The notes beneath the pieces are model-generated. The model saw only the letters and a list, made by a program, of their open reading frames with translations, was not told where the DNA came from and did no database searches. From assembly GCF_001039355.2 (NCBI RefSeq), contig NW_019775591.1, positions 650,745-714,744 on the forward strand: a DNA stretch of 64,000 bases. The letters run 5' to 3'. Below are positions 1 to 12,600 of this stretch, one piece after another. Each line of letters starts with the position of its first letter. Position 1 is the first letter of the stretch. The stretch is from Lingula anatina. Its lineage: Eukaryota; Brachiopoda; Lingulata; Lingulida; Lingulidae. Both the position numbers and the translations under genes were made by a program.

Positions 1-1305
1 GATTAAGATAAAACTTGTTAAGGTTTCAGGCATCGTTTACCTCAGTTCAATAAAAGTATGCAAGACGGGGGGAGGGGGGTGTCAGAACAATTGTGCCTAT
101 ACAATTGATACAGAGGATTTGTTCATACAGGTGACTTTAATAAGCAGAGAATTTCTTTTTATTCCGTGAAAAATACACTAAATTTATATAAAATAATATC
201 ATGGTTGGCCAAAAAAATCTACGCACAGTGCATCCGTGCGTATGCCTTGTTACCCCCATGTATATTTTTAAAATCTAACACTAAACTGCATCGAGCTGTT
301 GGCGAAAATGGATAGAAAGAATGACGATTGTTGTCACGGGTAGCAAGCAACGGAATTTTCTTCTTTTCTTTTGCGTACCTCCAAAAGTTAACAAGAAAAT
401 CGAAAGAACGCGTGTAACAACAAGCAATATTCAAGGGAGAACGCGTATTTCGAGCAAATCCAATGTGTCGGAAAAGATTCATTTTAGCGCTGAACACAAT
501 CAAGAGAGACTATCAAAACAGCTTAAGCGGAACAATAGGCACTGCTTTGTCGATCGCTGTTTATGACAAAGGGGGCATGGCGCATCCCTGTTCTATTGTT
601 TTCCTAGACGTGCTGATGCTGCTAAGGTCCGCCCACCGAGTTTACCCATGCCAACGGCCCTTGACAACGAAGGCGGGCATAGACCAGGCCACCGGTGCCG
701 ATGTGTGCAGCATCAGAATCCTCAGAAAAAACAAATTTTTTGTTCAAAATGTAAAAATTTTATTCTGTTAAACGTTAGATACACATTGAACCAATAATTA
801 GACATAAAAAACCAAAAATGACGATTTTTAGCTATATTTGGGTACATCCCCACCTTAAGCAAAGCTAAATCAATAAAGAGTAGTTGTACATATTTGGGCA
901 TTTTAGGTTTTAAAAACCTAAGGACATAGTGATAGCAACATCATCCTCAGTAGACCTTAACTTACGATATGCAAATCGAAAAGGATCAGAAGTAAAAATG
1001 TACTTGCTATTATGAATTATACTGCATGTTTAAAGGTTTCATAACACACTGGTATAAATACTTTTTATTTCAGTATGAGCAATTTCACGCAGATTTTTTT
1101 ATGACAGAACTCAAAGTTGCAACCTTGATCGCTGTGCAACCTAGCAGAAAAACCATATTGGACAATAAGATTTTCAAATATTGCTTTAGCGGTAGTTTTG
1201 GCTGTTTGGATTTAAGTAGGTACTGCCAACATATACATTTTGAAGCGATCTGTCATCACTAAAATGTTGTCAAAACCACCTTTTGAAGGCTCAAGGCATA
1301 AATAG
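1..1305. other. No recognisable gene
   Basis: AT-rich sequence with a G-rich run near 66-80. The open frames are short, overlap on both strands and resemble no family I know. The part from about 300 to 720 is less AT-rich, but no splice sites or motifs support an exon. Confidence 0.5.
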
Positions 1306-1743
1306 TCAATGCACAGTAGCTCCATTAATTGGTTGAGTTGTCTGAATGTTTACCAGTGATGCAGCAGGCACTGAAACAGATGTTTTTCTTTTCACACAAC
1401 AACCACAAGTACTCACTTTTTCTGACACCTCTTTTGCCATAGATGGCCAAAAGAACTGATTTCTCCCCAACTCTGCATTGTGATTTCTCCCAAAATGACC
1501 CATTTGATCATGCAACATTTACAAAAATGTTATTTCTTTTTTCTTGACATTCAATAGATGGAGTAAATGAACATATGTTCTGAATATGAAAAAATAGGGG
1601 AAATATCTTGTGCTTTCTTGTATATAGGTGTTGTAAGAGAAAACATATCCTGGTAGGACATCATCCCATTTCTTTGGGTCTTCCGTAGATTTCGCTATCA
1701 TTTTTTTGATTGTTTGATTAAATCTCTCTGAAATGAACACCAA
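1306..1743 (-). pseudogene. Ty3/gypsy-type integrase fragments, rearranged
   Basis: Two adjacent minus-strand open pieces resemble parts of a Ty3/gypsy retrotransposon integrase, the enzyme that inserts retroelement DNA into the host chromosome. The piece at 1306-1518 has the N-terminal zinc-binding pattern, with HDQMGHFGRN followed by CGCCVKRKTS (HH-CC type). The piece at 1519-1743 contains RFNQTIKKMI, KKWDDVLPGYVFSYN and STRYFPYFFIF, which in this family lie towards the end of the catalytic core. Read along the minus strand, the core-end piece comes first and the zinc piece second, the reverse of a working enzyme, and a stop separates them. No protease, RT or RNase H was recognised nearby. 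This is a dead, rearranged remnant. Family assignment is fairly sure; element boundaries are unknown. Confidence 0.65.
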
Positions 1744-3623
1744 GACATTAAAATAAATGTAAACATGAAAGACATCAAATAGTTTAGTGTCCTCTTTAAA
1801 TGTGAATTATACAGTCTAAAACAGATGACTGGTTGGAAGGTTTTTCTGAATGTACAGGGGACTTCAACAAATGGAAATGCAGCGGTTATCTCTGTCAGCA
1901 CAGAGTCTGGCTTATTACTAGCATGGACAGAGCGGACTTCAGCAAGAAGGGTGCAGTTAGACTTAATGTTGTTCTTAATTGTCCTGAAAAGCTGCTTGCT
2001 GTTTTCAGTTTTGCTTGCTGGCTTTGTTCCCAAGTGTCACTGGTATTTACATCTGATAATAAACATAATTAAACTTAATTTTTGTAATATTTCCTAATGT
2101 TCCTATTCACTTTGTTCAAGGCAATGCATTTCTGCAAAAAAATAATTGTTTATTGCTTCTGCTATATACATTTTGTGGACCCTGTCTCTGATATGATTTA
2201 GTCTACATTTAGATCTAACAGGACCAGGTGCCTTTTCTTTCTCTTCATCTAAAGAATCATGCAAAGAATCATTATAATGTTACAGTAAAAAAATTAAAGT
2301 AAAAAAAAAAATGAAATTAAAAATGAAATGAAATAAATGTTTTGCAACTAAAATATCACAATTGTCAAAATTTAAATGTAGAGAAAGGTAACCATTTCAT
2401 TTATGCTGTTAAAAGTAGTCAACACGGCTAACAACTTTTTTTTCCCTAAGATTCCTATTGGTCGTTTTCATGGCGGTCATCATTTTGTTCCAAAAGTTGT
2501 CTTCCCTATGTTTGGGTAAAATTTATGGAGGGCGTTTCTTATAAAACCTACTCTCTCAATCTCAATCAGCACACATTTGTCTTGGCCCTTGTTTGATCCT
2601 TCAATATTCTTTGTCGATCTATTCTTTCAGTAGCAGTAAAAAGGCTGGCCATTACCTTCACACATAAGCTTGCTGGTCCTTTGTATTGTATTTTAATTTT
2701 TGTCAACTCTAAATTGGAAAGCTAAGGGATGGGACCTTGGGCAGCAGAGGTGAGGGCACTGCTTCCAGTGATGAGGGGATTTTGGAAAGGTGTAGTTGGC
2801 AAAGGACTGGGGAAGGGCACAGGGTCAGAGAGGAAAGAGTTGTATGTAGTTTGGACGCCTGGGAGGATCTGATCATAAGGGGTGGTAGAGGGATGGACTG
2901 GATAGACTTTTTGTTTCTTGTCTCGCGTGCACAAGATAACGTCTGGGGAAGAAGTACTTGCCACATTAAAAACTACATGAAAGTCATTTCAAAAGTGTTA
3001 TTAAAGTTTATCTATATACTAAGGTCGGTAATACGACTACACAGTAATTTTCAAACTTTTACAAGACATTATAGTTTAAAATTCAGTGAAAAAACAATTT
3101 GATACTATATTAAGTTCCAAAAATTTTACCGATAAGGTTATGACAGGTCAATATGTTTCACAAGTAAAAAAACAACTTTGTGCCAATTAATAATACTGTA
3201 ACGTGCCGTAGGTCCGCACAATTAAATTCCAAACTCACAGAGGACTAAACAATGCATATAAGTCAGCAACAGATTTTATTTACAACAATGAAACAAAATA
3301 AGAATAAACAATTCATACAATATAGCCATGTGCCTTTCACAGAGTCACAAAATTAACAGTTTATACCCTGCCTTTCAGAAAGTGAAATCTGTTCTCTCTA
3401 GACCAGTATCTCTTGTCCAGTGATCGTATAATGCATTATTAGTTGAACGCCTTTACCTTGTATGATATCAGTCACTTGAATAGGTATAAATGAAAGACAC
3501 GTATAAATATATATGTAAGTCTTTATAAAGTAAAGTTTTTAGGTTGTCATAAAGAGGATAAATCATTTATAATTAAGATAATATTAAATCTGTCCCAAGA
3601 CAAAAAAAAATTTACCAAAAATG
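1744..3623. other. Gene-poor stretch, probably transposon debris
   Basis: No convincing gene. Short A-rich runs lie at about 2285-2340. Overlapping open frames at 2709-3102 on both strands have low-complexity composition and no recognised motif. At about 3198 a TGTAACG sequence starts a segment that could be an LTR edge of the neighbouring gypsy debris, but I found no second copy. Confidence 0.4.
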
Positions 3624-4992
3624 TTATAAAAAAGTTATATAAAATATCATTATATGCTTATGGCAGAAAATATCAATAGCCAAAATATCCCTTTTTATTA
3701 CCTCTGGGATCACCTTGTGTATGTGCTTAATGTATTTTGTACACTTTGTTGCATCCACTATTCCCCAAAATTGGCTGAGTCTGGTAACCAAGTCGTCCCT
3801 GGTGCTTGGCTTTACAAACTTCAGGAGGTATTGTTTAGCCTGGGCCCAGAGGTTCTCTATACGGTTAAGATCTGGGTTTTCAAGGGGTGTCCGGAACCAG
3901 TTAATCCTGTGATTTCTTAAGAATCCTTGCGCCAACCTACTCGTGTGCTTTGAGTCAATATCTTGTTGGATTCGGTGTCAAGGCGGGTACCTGGCTCTGA
4001 TAAATGGAAGCAAAAATTCTCCCAGTATCTTTATATAAAATGCTGCATTCGTGATGCCTTTAAATATACAGATCATGGTTGCACCACTATTGGCAATACC
4101 TAAAACACAGAAAACACATCCATAAAAATGAGCAAGTGATTAATATGTGAATACATTGCCCTTGACTCTATGCGGCAAAACATGATTAAACTTATTTTGA
4201 ATAGTTTTTTATGAAAACTTTCTTACTGAAAAAGTGTGACTCTTCTGTTTTTAAATATAGTGCGACCTTACATGTTGGAAAACCCGCTATGTAACAGTAT
4301 CTGTGTGATATTAACAAACAACACCACTTTACATTGCACACAGCAATTGTTTCAAGACTTAATTTATGAAAGTTATTGTACAGTTAGAAATCACAAACTG
4401 CTCCTTACCTGCCCACACATGCACTTTATATGGGTGTTTGGGTTTGAGCTGGAGCCTGGGCGGAGCGCTAATGTCGTTTTCGTTCTTGTCGATCCCAAAT
4501 GACTTTGCGAAACATGAAATGTCCATTCTTTTGCATTTTGACAGAGCATTCATCTGAAATGATTAAATAAAAGTAAAATTGACGTCAGTCCATGCCTTTT
4601 TTCAGCGTCCACTTTATCCACTTCATGTTTATGCAGTGACTTTGCAATTGCACAAATTCTAGTTAAATCTGCCGTTACGTTAAATAAATCTTTTTTTACC
4701 AATTCCCCGCCGATAATATTAATATGCGACTCCAGATCCTTTACCCGCATAGATTTTACATACTGGTTTCATGTAATGCGTTATTAGGGAATTAAAACTC
4801 TATGCATTGCATACTCACCTGTCCAAATAACATCATTGAACTGATCGTTCACTGCCAAGGCACGCTGGCACCACTCCATTCGTTTCGGGCAGTTGATGAT
4901 TTTCACTTATTGGCAGTATTTTGCCCCAGATTTGATCCACCCTAACTTCTTCCGAATCTTACGCACAGCAGAAATGCTCACCCTGAGACTTG
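3624..4992 (-). pseudogene. Tc1/mariner-type (DD34E) transposase with two introns, decayed
   Basis: This minus-strand remnant encodes a cut-and-paste DNA transposase of the Tc1 group. Three exon-like pieces follow family order. Piece 1 (about 4992-4819) has the helix-turn-helix end SAVRKIRKKLGWI and ends in IWT. Piece 2 (4553-4409) starts DECSV and ends HPYKVHVWAG. Piece 3 (4099-3624) contains QQD, then NPDLNRIENLW, then an IPEVI tail. Thirty-four residues separate the second Asp from the Glu, the Tc1 DD34E spacing. The interruptions at 4554-4818 and 4100-4408 have GTGAGT/CAG and GTAAGG/TAG ends on the minus strand. Joining at the first restores the WTDE motif with the first catalytic Asp. 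In-frame stops in pieces 1 and 3 and a frameshift in piece 2 make it nonfunctional. Terminal inverted repeats were not located; an N lies at 5240. Confidence 0.75.
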
Positions 4993-6439
4993 TTATGTAT
5001 GATGGAAAACATAAATCAGTCATATAAATATAGCATGTACTGTCATTGTTTCATGGGCTGGTATTGGAAACATCACAAAAATGGCATGTAAGGACAAATG
5101 TGTTTACTAATTCAGATGTTCCTGTTATTGCTTTGTTTTCTAAATAATCTTAATGTGCAAACACTTAACTTTCTCATTAAAATATGCACCTTTAATTAAA
5201 CAAAAAGATAAATAACAGGGAATATAATGAATTACCTGANTAAAAAAAAAACTTTTCAAAGTTCCAGTATATTCTAAAACTCCCTCTGTGTCTTAATTAT
5301 TGCAATGATTCCCGAAAATATTCTAGAACTTTCCTTTGTAAGCATATCACGGGTCAGCTAGGAGACATCAGAAATGACAAAATCAATTTTCTGCATGGTT
5401 GGCCCAGACCGCTTAGATGCATTGTATTTTCAAGAGGTTTCTAGCTCACGCAAGCCTTAGCGCATTCAGCTGTATATTCACAAACACGAGACGGGTGAGG
5501 GCACACCAAACGCATTCTTCTGCGCATTTCTAGAAAAAAAGGGTTCCAAATTGCCTTTTCAATAAATAAATAATCAAAAACTTTTTCCAATAACTCCTGA
5601 AATTAAATATAGCTAAAAATAACCATACAAACCCCTCCTTTACGTTTCTTTGCTCGCTATACAATTACATAAGAAATACCTCCTTCCTTACGCTTCTTAG
5701 CTCGCTATACAATTATATTTATTCTTAAAAAAAACTCCTACTAGGTTTTATTGAATCATTATTAGAATTTGCTCGTCCCTCATTCACACTAAAATGATTG
5801 TCATTAAAATTCGCTTGCCTCATTTCTGCTTCAGGGGTCACTAAGAAATTACATTAAAATTATACTGCCCCGTAAAAGGTTCAAGGTTCACTAAAAAAAA
5901 TTACATTGAAAGTATATAGCCCCGTTCCAAAATGCAGGTCGAAAACGACTTACTTATACTACTGTCTACAGCAACTCGTTACTCTATGCATGGCTGTACC
6001 GAAGAACGAATAAAAAACGTATGGAATGCCGAATAATTTCGCGTGGCTGTTAACCCGCACACCCGCTTGCACCGGTTCCCTGTTAGAGCACGCATCTTAT
6101 TCAATTTTTTTTTTAATGTCATGCATGCATTTTTTTACCAATCATCACCCCCTTTACATACCTAAATTACATCATCATTATGCTCCAAAACGTAGTTTAA
6201 GATCACTTAAGCATGCAGTTATTGCTGTTTCCATGTATGCCAGGTAGAGGACATATGGCAACCTATAGCTCTTTGAGTCTATGGACCAAAGGAGAGCGAC
6301 ACTCCCACAATGATCTTTAAAACTGTTCAGTCTGAGATCAATTTTAGAAAGAATTAGAAACTTTTATTTTCAAAAAATTTATAACTATAATACTAGTTTT
6401 GTCTTGCAGTATGTGCTCAACTACATTAGTTTTAACTAT

Positions 6440-6490
<51 letters not shown>

Positions 6491-7921
6491 TTTTATTCAT
6501 CTTTATATTCTATTTACTTTACCCCTTTAAAGTCCACTGAACATCTTATATAAATTTAAAATTATAAATAATAATAATAATGATAATAATTTTCACATTA
6601 TGTACCAACATGTAATTAATTCAGTTAATGAGACAAAATCTAAATTTCTTTTCAAAAGCCTGGGCCTGAGAATTCTTTCTCACAGGTCAGGATATAAGAA
6701 GTGACTAATAGAAACAGCATCACAAGACCCTTAAACATGGCCCATATTCGCACAGTGTGAGTATGCTGGAATTAAACACAATCATAATCACTCAAATGTT
6801 TATTCATCATTGCTGGGTGATATTCCATATCGAGAGTAGCAAAAATTAAGACCTCAATAAATTAAACAATTGCGAACTTATTTCAAACAAAAATTACGCA
6901 TTCATCATCACGCGTGATTTGCGTTCAATCATCATCTGACAAAGATTTTTATTCTGTGGAGCATCCGCTAGAACTGTGGTGATGAACTTTATTTGGCCCG
7001 ATGTCAGTTGAAGGTTCATCGAGTGTTGTATTGTGTTAGAGAGGCCTAAAACACAATCTTGCAACCCAGTAATATACTGTGTGACTAAATATATTTGTCT
7101 GAGAAAGAATACATTACCAGAAACTACGACTGTGTACCAAAACATGACCTGTATAAAACCTAACGTACCGGTAGTTCACGAATATTATTATGGAAGCCAA
7201 AATAATGTAAATTTCTAACGTAAAATTGTAACAGAATTTTGCTAAGATGAGCATCACCGAAGCATAGTTGTAGTGGGTGGATGTAAACTATTTAAAAATT
7301 GAAAGCAACGGAGGGGTATTCTTTTGCCCATGGCGGACCAATGCCTGCGAGCGGGCGCGCGCGTGTGTGTATGTATGTGTTCGAGGGGTGTGTGTGGGGG
7401 GGGGAGAGTCCTCTCAGGATCCCGCCTTCTGCCCCAATAGATCCAGAGACGGTTTAAAAAGCAAGCGACGGATGTGCTGGCCCTACAACGCATAAGCCGC
7501 ACAATATAATGTCCCTCTGCTCACCTTGAAGTTTGTCAATACGTGTACGTTATCCTTAGCTAAATCGATAATGGATAACGTAAGGAAAATAAACTAAGGT
7601 CGGGTCCCATTTTTGGCACACAAAGGCATTAAAAGAAGGTGACACATTATTATTGAACATATGGCTCTCACCAATAAATTGTTCGTATATATTTTACTCT
7701 GAGAACCCTAGGTATAACTATAGTCACATGGGTCAAGCCCTCGTGTTAGCAAAAATTGGGCAAGCATCATTTTCAACACCAGTGTTTTGCTTCTATTTTA
7801 AGGTCAATTCGAGCTCTTGTTACGTAGGGGTTGCGTATGAATCTGCACCGCACTTTTTTTTAACTAATAGCAGGACGATCGATTAAGCGGAACGTCGACT
7901 GCTACAGGTGAAAATAAAACA
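4993..7921. other. No recognisable gene
   Basis: AT-rich, with an assembly N at 5240 and a repeated phrase (about 5637-5710: CTTTGCTCGCTATACAATTA and a close variant). A GT-rich purine tract lies at about 7358-7410. Open frames at 6026-6247, 6894-7145 and 7254-7502 have no motif or splice support. The promoter of the oxidase at 7922 probably lies in the last few hundred bases, but no core element is obvious. Confidence 0.4.
6437..6496. repeat. (ATTT)n microsatellite
   Basis: About fifteen near-perfect copies of the tetranucleotide ATTT. Confidence 0.95.
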
Positions 7922-8878
7922 ATGGGCAACAGGGCGGTTTCATATTTATTTTTTAGCGTTATTCTAATAACACAAAATGGACACGAAACCAAAGCAGGGT
8001 ATAACCACAACGTGGCATTCAAACCTGAATGTGAACGCAGAGGTGATTATATCCCAAGCAAGTGCGTCTACAACTGGACTATCGACTATCGTATGACAGG
8101 GGTGTGGTACAACACGAGGAGGAACACGGGAAAACCGGTCTTTAGGTATGATAATGACCAGTATTACTATGGGGAACAGTCAAACTGCACACGTCTGCCG
8201 TTGTCAGAGTCTGGTGAGTTTATCCCAATTACACGATCCATACACTGTACTAGACAATTAAGCCTTTTTATATACTATTTGCATATTCCAATCCCAGCTC
8301 TTAAAGGTATTAATTACGCATACAAAATCCCATTGATTAATTAATTATTTAAAGCAATAATAAATTAATTAACAAGAACTAAAATACAGAGCAGCTGATC
8401 TTGTTTACTTTCTCCCTCCAGACCTTGACGATGTCATCATGACGGACGGAGGTTACCGTAGAGTCATCACCATTAACGGGCAGTTTCCCGGGGAGACAAT
8501 AGTGGCTTACTACGGGACACAGGTATATAACAATTAACATGTCATGTGAGAATGAAAACGTTCTATCACCATTATTGTTTTTCTTCAATCGGAGAACATC
8601 GAAAGAAAGCTAAATACAGTGATGGTATTTCCTCAAATTATTTTGTCAATTTTCTCTTGTTTATTTATAGGGATATGCCTTTACGTTGACATTTAACACA
8701 TAATGACATTTGCAATTACGTTTTCATTTCAGTTGATAATCAGTGTCACTAACAATCTAGAAGAAGAGGGTGTGTCCATCCATTGGCATGGCATCGTGCA
8801 GAGAGATACTCCATACATGGACGGGGTGGCTCGCATATCACACTGTCCAATCAACCCCGGGGAGACATTCGTGTATAG
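7922..8878 (+). CDS. Laccase-type multicopper oxidase, secreted, 5' part only
   Basis: Multicopper oxidases of this animal laccase group oxidise phenols or metals and reduce oxygen to water, usually outside the cell. Three exons join in phase: 7922-8213, 8422-8522 and 8733-8878. The ATG at 7922 begins a hydrophobic signal peptide (about residues 1-25). A short Cys-containing leader follows. Exons 2-3 encode the start of the first cupredoxin domain: [15 protein letters not shown], then the copper-ligand motif SIHWHG, then [20 protein letters not shown]. These match the N-terminal Cu-oxidase region of insect and mollusc laccases. All three donors fit GT consensus. The next expected copper motif (HSH type) and the other two cupredoxin domains were not found before the minus-strand gene begins. 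The locus is therefore truncated, misassembled, or has a long intron running through the next gene. The family call is firm; the physiological substrate is unknown. Confidence 0.85.
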
Positions 8879-9065
8879 GTAAGGTTATCCGTCACTAACC
8901 AATCACATTTGTCGATATATTATTTTGTTTGGCGTACATATTAGTTCCAAATATTCCGCCTGGAATTTTATTTGTATGCCATCATAATAATCCTACAGTA
9001 TTGCCTTTTGGAGAGTCACCATATTTGTTCCGCGGATCTGATAGTCCGCCGTTCTGAATGTGCTC

Positions 9066-9139
9066 TGAGTGTGTGTGTGTGTTATGTGTGTGTGTGTTAT
9101 GTGTGTGTGTGTGTTATGTGTGTGTGTGTTGTGTGTGTG
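9066..9139. repeat. (GT)n microsatellite beside an N
   Basis: Blocks of GT separated by TTATG or TTGTG interruptions, ending directly at the N at 9140. The open frames called across it on both strands are repeat artefacts. Confidence 0.95.
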
Positions 9140-9449
9140 NTTTGATGTTAATAAAATGATACCAGGAGCATATAATTCCACAGTCATTTATCTCCCCCAT
9201 AGTATTGGCTCAGTTGGGGTGACACTTCTTTTGTCCAGTGTGTGTAGTTATTTCAACTTACAATCTCGAAGCTTAAATAATTGATGATTAATTGGAAAGA
9301 CGGGGAGCGAAGGCGTAACAAAATATTGTTGCAATATGTATTTTGAATGTATAGGGGACATTGAACAATAGGTGTATCGTAGCATCGGCAATAAATATGA
9401 TTGCTGCTGAGATAAAAATTTAATGTCAAATCCAGGAAATACATTTAGA

Positions 9450-9595
9450 GTGTAAACAAAGACCGATCGTTACCACGAGTATTTTACATAGTCTTAATAT
9501 GAAATACGGTACTTGAATAAAAGAAAATGAAAACGGAAAATTAAGTCAAACATACCCTCAAAACTTAACCTCGGGAAATGAAACTTACAGCTAGT
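9450..9595 (-). repeat. Decayed copy of CNBD exon 7 and its flanking intron
   Basis: This segment resembles 13125-13270 within the CNBD gene. Both carry TGAAATACGGTA, then AAAAGAAAATGAAAA, then a sequence corresponding to the 3' end of exon 7 and its donor. Here the exon-like part is interrupted by a stop. It looks like an old partial duplication of the exon and intron that no longer codes. Confidence 0.6.
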
Positions 9596-9656
9596 AGAAT
9601 GTAAAATATCAAAAACACTTATAAAGTGAACTCGTACTTAATAATATTCCACCTAC

Positions 9657-12600
9657 CAATGTCAATGAAGGATGGATTTTCTCCCGAACGCCATCAAAAA
9701 CCATATTTTCTAATCCCTTAAATAAGAAAGTGGCATATGAGCAGCAATGATGATATGATATTAAATTGGGCTAACTCATGTGGCTGTCATTTACAGAAAT
9801 GAACGAAACTGCTCTTATTGTCACTAGTAATTGAATGGTGCAGTCAAATGTTATTAACAGTCTGCCATTATCATCTAAATTTGTCCACATTTGTACTGTT
9901 AATAACTTTTCATTTTTATTTAATCTGTTGGCTGTTATTGTGTGTTCTATTTTATCTCACTATTGAAGGTACAATTTCATCATCACGTACAATAATTGCG
10001 AAATAATGTATACAGAATATGTTTTAAAGTACACTGTCTATGTGCAGAGATAATTGTACAAGACTCAGAACAACGTTTTTCTCTTTTTTCTTTCTTTTAA
10101 TTATAGATTTTTGCTGTAAAAGACTCTACTCGTATAAATTTGATTTAGTTTTTTTTTCTCTGAAGACAAAGATAAAGGACGTAAATACTTACGAAGACAT
10201 CTTTAGGCTGCAGCACCGCTACTTGCAGTACTATACTACGGGAGTCATGCGACCCGGGTTCTCCTTTATCAGATGTCTTGGTGAGGTAGCTGATTTCAGA
10301 TACCTGCAAATTAAGCCATAAAATATAACGCATTTCGAAAATCGAATATCCACTAGCACAGCGCAGTTTTGGACCCTTTAGGTACATCTTATTCTTTTTG
10401 AAAAATTCGACGTATAGAGAATACCGGTGTTCAAGTAACGTTAAACTTGGCTTTTTACGTATAAACGGTGTTAGAAAAGTGGGGAAGTCTTCAAAAAGCG
10501 GTACAACATGGTCTAGTTTCTTCCTCCTTTAAATCAGCCATTTTCTTCAATCTCTACCACAAAATTATTGCATACTCACGTTGTCCTCTCCATCACTGGA
10601 GGTATCTTCATTGTTACTGTTATTGTTGTTATGATTGTCTTTTTTGTTCCTGTGTATTGTAGGTGGGGAGAGTTGTAATAGTTTGGGATCGTTCTTTGCA
10701 GCAACTATTGGAATCGTGAGGTCGTCTTCGCCGCCTTCCGAGTCTGAAGAGGCTTCGTGTACTTTTATCTAGAAATAAAAGTAATTACAATGATTTTCTG
10801 TCATTATTTTTCGGAAAAAATCACTGGCAAAGTAAAGGGTTTCCAGAGAAGTTTTATGTAACATATTTGTCTAGGAAGAGTTCGAATTTTTTTCTAGGTT
10901 ACTTTTTAGGTGAAGAGCTGAAATAATGATTTCAAGTCATTATTTTACTGTTTTAATTAGACAAGCACACATAAAACACATGCATTGTCACTGTAGTCCA
11001 TTATAGATGGCGTAGTTAGAGCACATACCCACCCCCTGTAACTCAAGTGTATTTCATATTCGAGAATACCCAGCAAACCGACGCACACACACTTTTACCC
11101 CCTCCCAAACTGCCCCACCTCCTAGCTAATGCCTGGCACCTCTCCTCACATTACCTGAAGACTCTCCATAGATATTCCTATAGGTCTTTTCGCAAAGCAG
11201 CTTTTCGGTCTGCGGTGAGTCTTTACCTTTGGCCCTGAAATTTAAATTGAATCATTTTAATAGTATTTTGAAAAACCTAGCTCTGAATAAACTTCACTTA
11301 AAACGTGCATAAGACAATCAGGAGTTCAAAACCATCCAAAGAGATGTGTATTACAGTGACTGTATGCATGTTGTGTGTCACACTGCAGTTTTTTTTCTAC
11401 TAAAGACAATGATAGTCTAACAAGTTTTTAACATTGATTTTCACAAAGACGACGTTTTATTAATTACCTAATTCCAACAAGTTGGCAAATTTTAAATCCA
11501 TGGACAATGCAACTTTTGTACGTTTTCGATTTGGTTTTGGCACCTTTTTGATAACATTGCACGAACCCTGAAATTAAAAGTAAAAAATGTTGAAACAAAC
11601 AACCTATGATATAAAAATACTTACTTGACTTACTTCTTTATATTCGTATACATACTGTACACTTTTCACATTACTTTAAATGCTTGATTAACGTTTCAGA
11701 AAGGGGCAATCATCAATCTTTACTGCACGTAGGCCGAGTTCCTTACCGACTTGATGATATATATCCAATCACACTGCTTACTATCTTCAACCACCACAGT
11801 TCCTCGCCTAAAAAATTGTCGAAAGATTTTTTAAAATTCATCAGAGAAGAAATCATAAATCTGAGACACATCCTACTCACGATAGCGCTGCGCCGCATCT
11901 AGAGGAATAGATTTTCAATTAACTCCGCTACTGCAATTCAGTGCGAAGTAAAATAACATTCATGACCAATGTGGCAATTCAGATTAATTTGCATTTTCTT
12001 TTCAAGATAGATAATTTATAAAGATAACTCACTTCACGAAATTGAAGAGAATTTTGTCCTTATTCGATTCCTCCAGTAGTTCTTCAACCGGCCATTTTTT
12101 CAGGAACTCCACATTCCTAAAATTAACATGAAAAATCTCTAGTCTATTTTTAATTCATCGGCAAGCAGAAACAACACTCAAAGTAACAATATACTAGACG
12201 ATTACGTAATTTTGATACAATAGCCGCCAGTCTAATGGTCAAGGCTTCAATCATAAGCTTTGACCGGAAAATATCCAAAGGGCATTTGCCTTGCGGCAAT
12301 AACGTTTTTGAGTACAATTCCCTAAGGGGTTTTGACTCGAAGCAATTATCAAGCCATATACGCTAGCTGAATAAGAAGCAATTTTCAATCAAAAAGATTC
12401 CTTTGCCATATCTTAAAAGAATGCCTTGCTTCCACTGTGTTGGTCAAATTTTTGTTTAATAACAATATAAATTGTGACATTATTTATAATGATCAACTAT
12501 TTGATATATTGTACATAAATAAATTATAGATAAATAAATATTCTTTGCCTTACAAAACATACTTGAGATGACTGTGATAACGAATCGATTTGCGCTAATT

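Larger units (their letters stand above)
8879..9656. other. Gene-free stretch between oxidase exons and CNBD gene
   Basis: It contains a GT microsatellite broken by TTATG spacers (about 9066-9139, ending in an assembly N at 9140) and a decayed echo of a cyclic-nucleotide gene exon (9450-9595, listed separately). I searched for further oxidase exons on the plus strand and for the missing 3' exons of the CNBD gene on the minus strand, and recognised neither. Confidence 0.5.

Noticed and set aside
2709-3102. Overlapping 80-121 residue open frames on both strands
   Set aside because: Pro/Ser-rich on one strand and Gly/Glu-rich on the other, as expected from composition. No recognised domain or splice sites.
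7922-8878. Horizontal transfer of a bacterial or fungal laccase
   Set aside because: The exons have ordinary animal introns, and the sequence pattern around HWHG and DGV matches animal laccases.
8993-9284. Open frames with Cys/Val or His/Thr repeats on both strands
   Set aside because: Translations of the GT microsatellite across an N.
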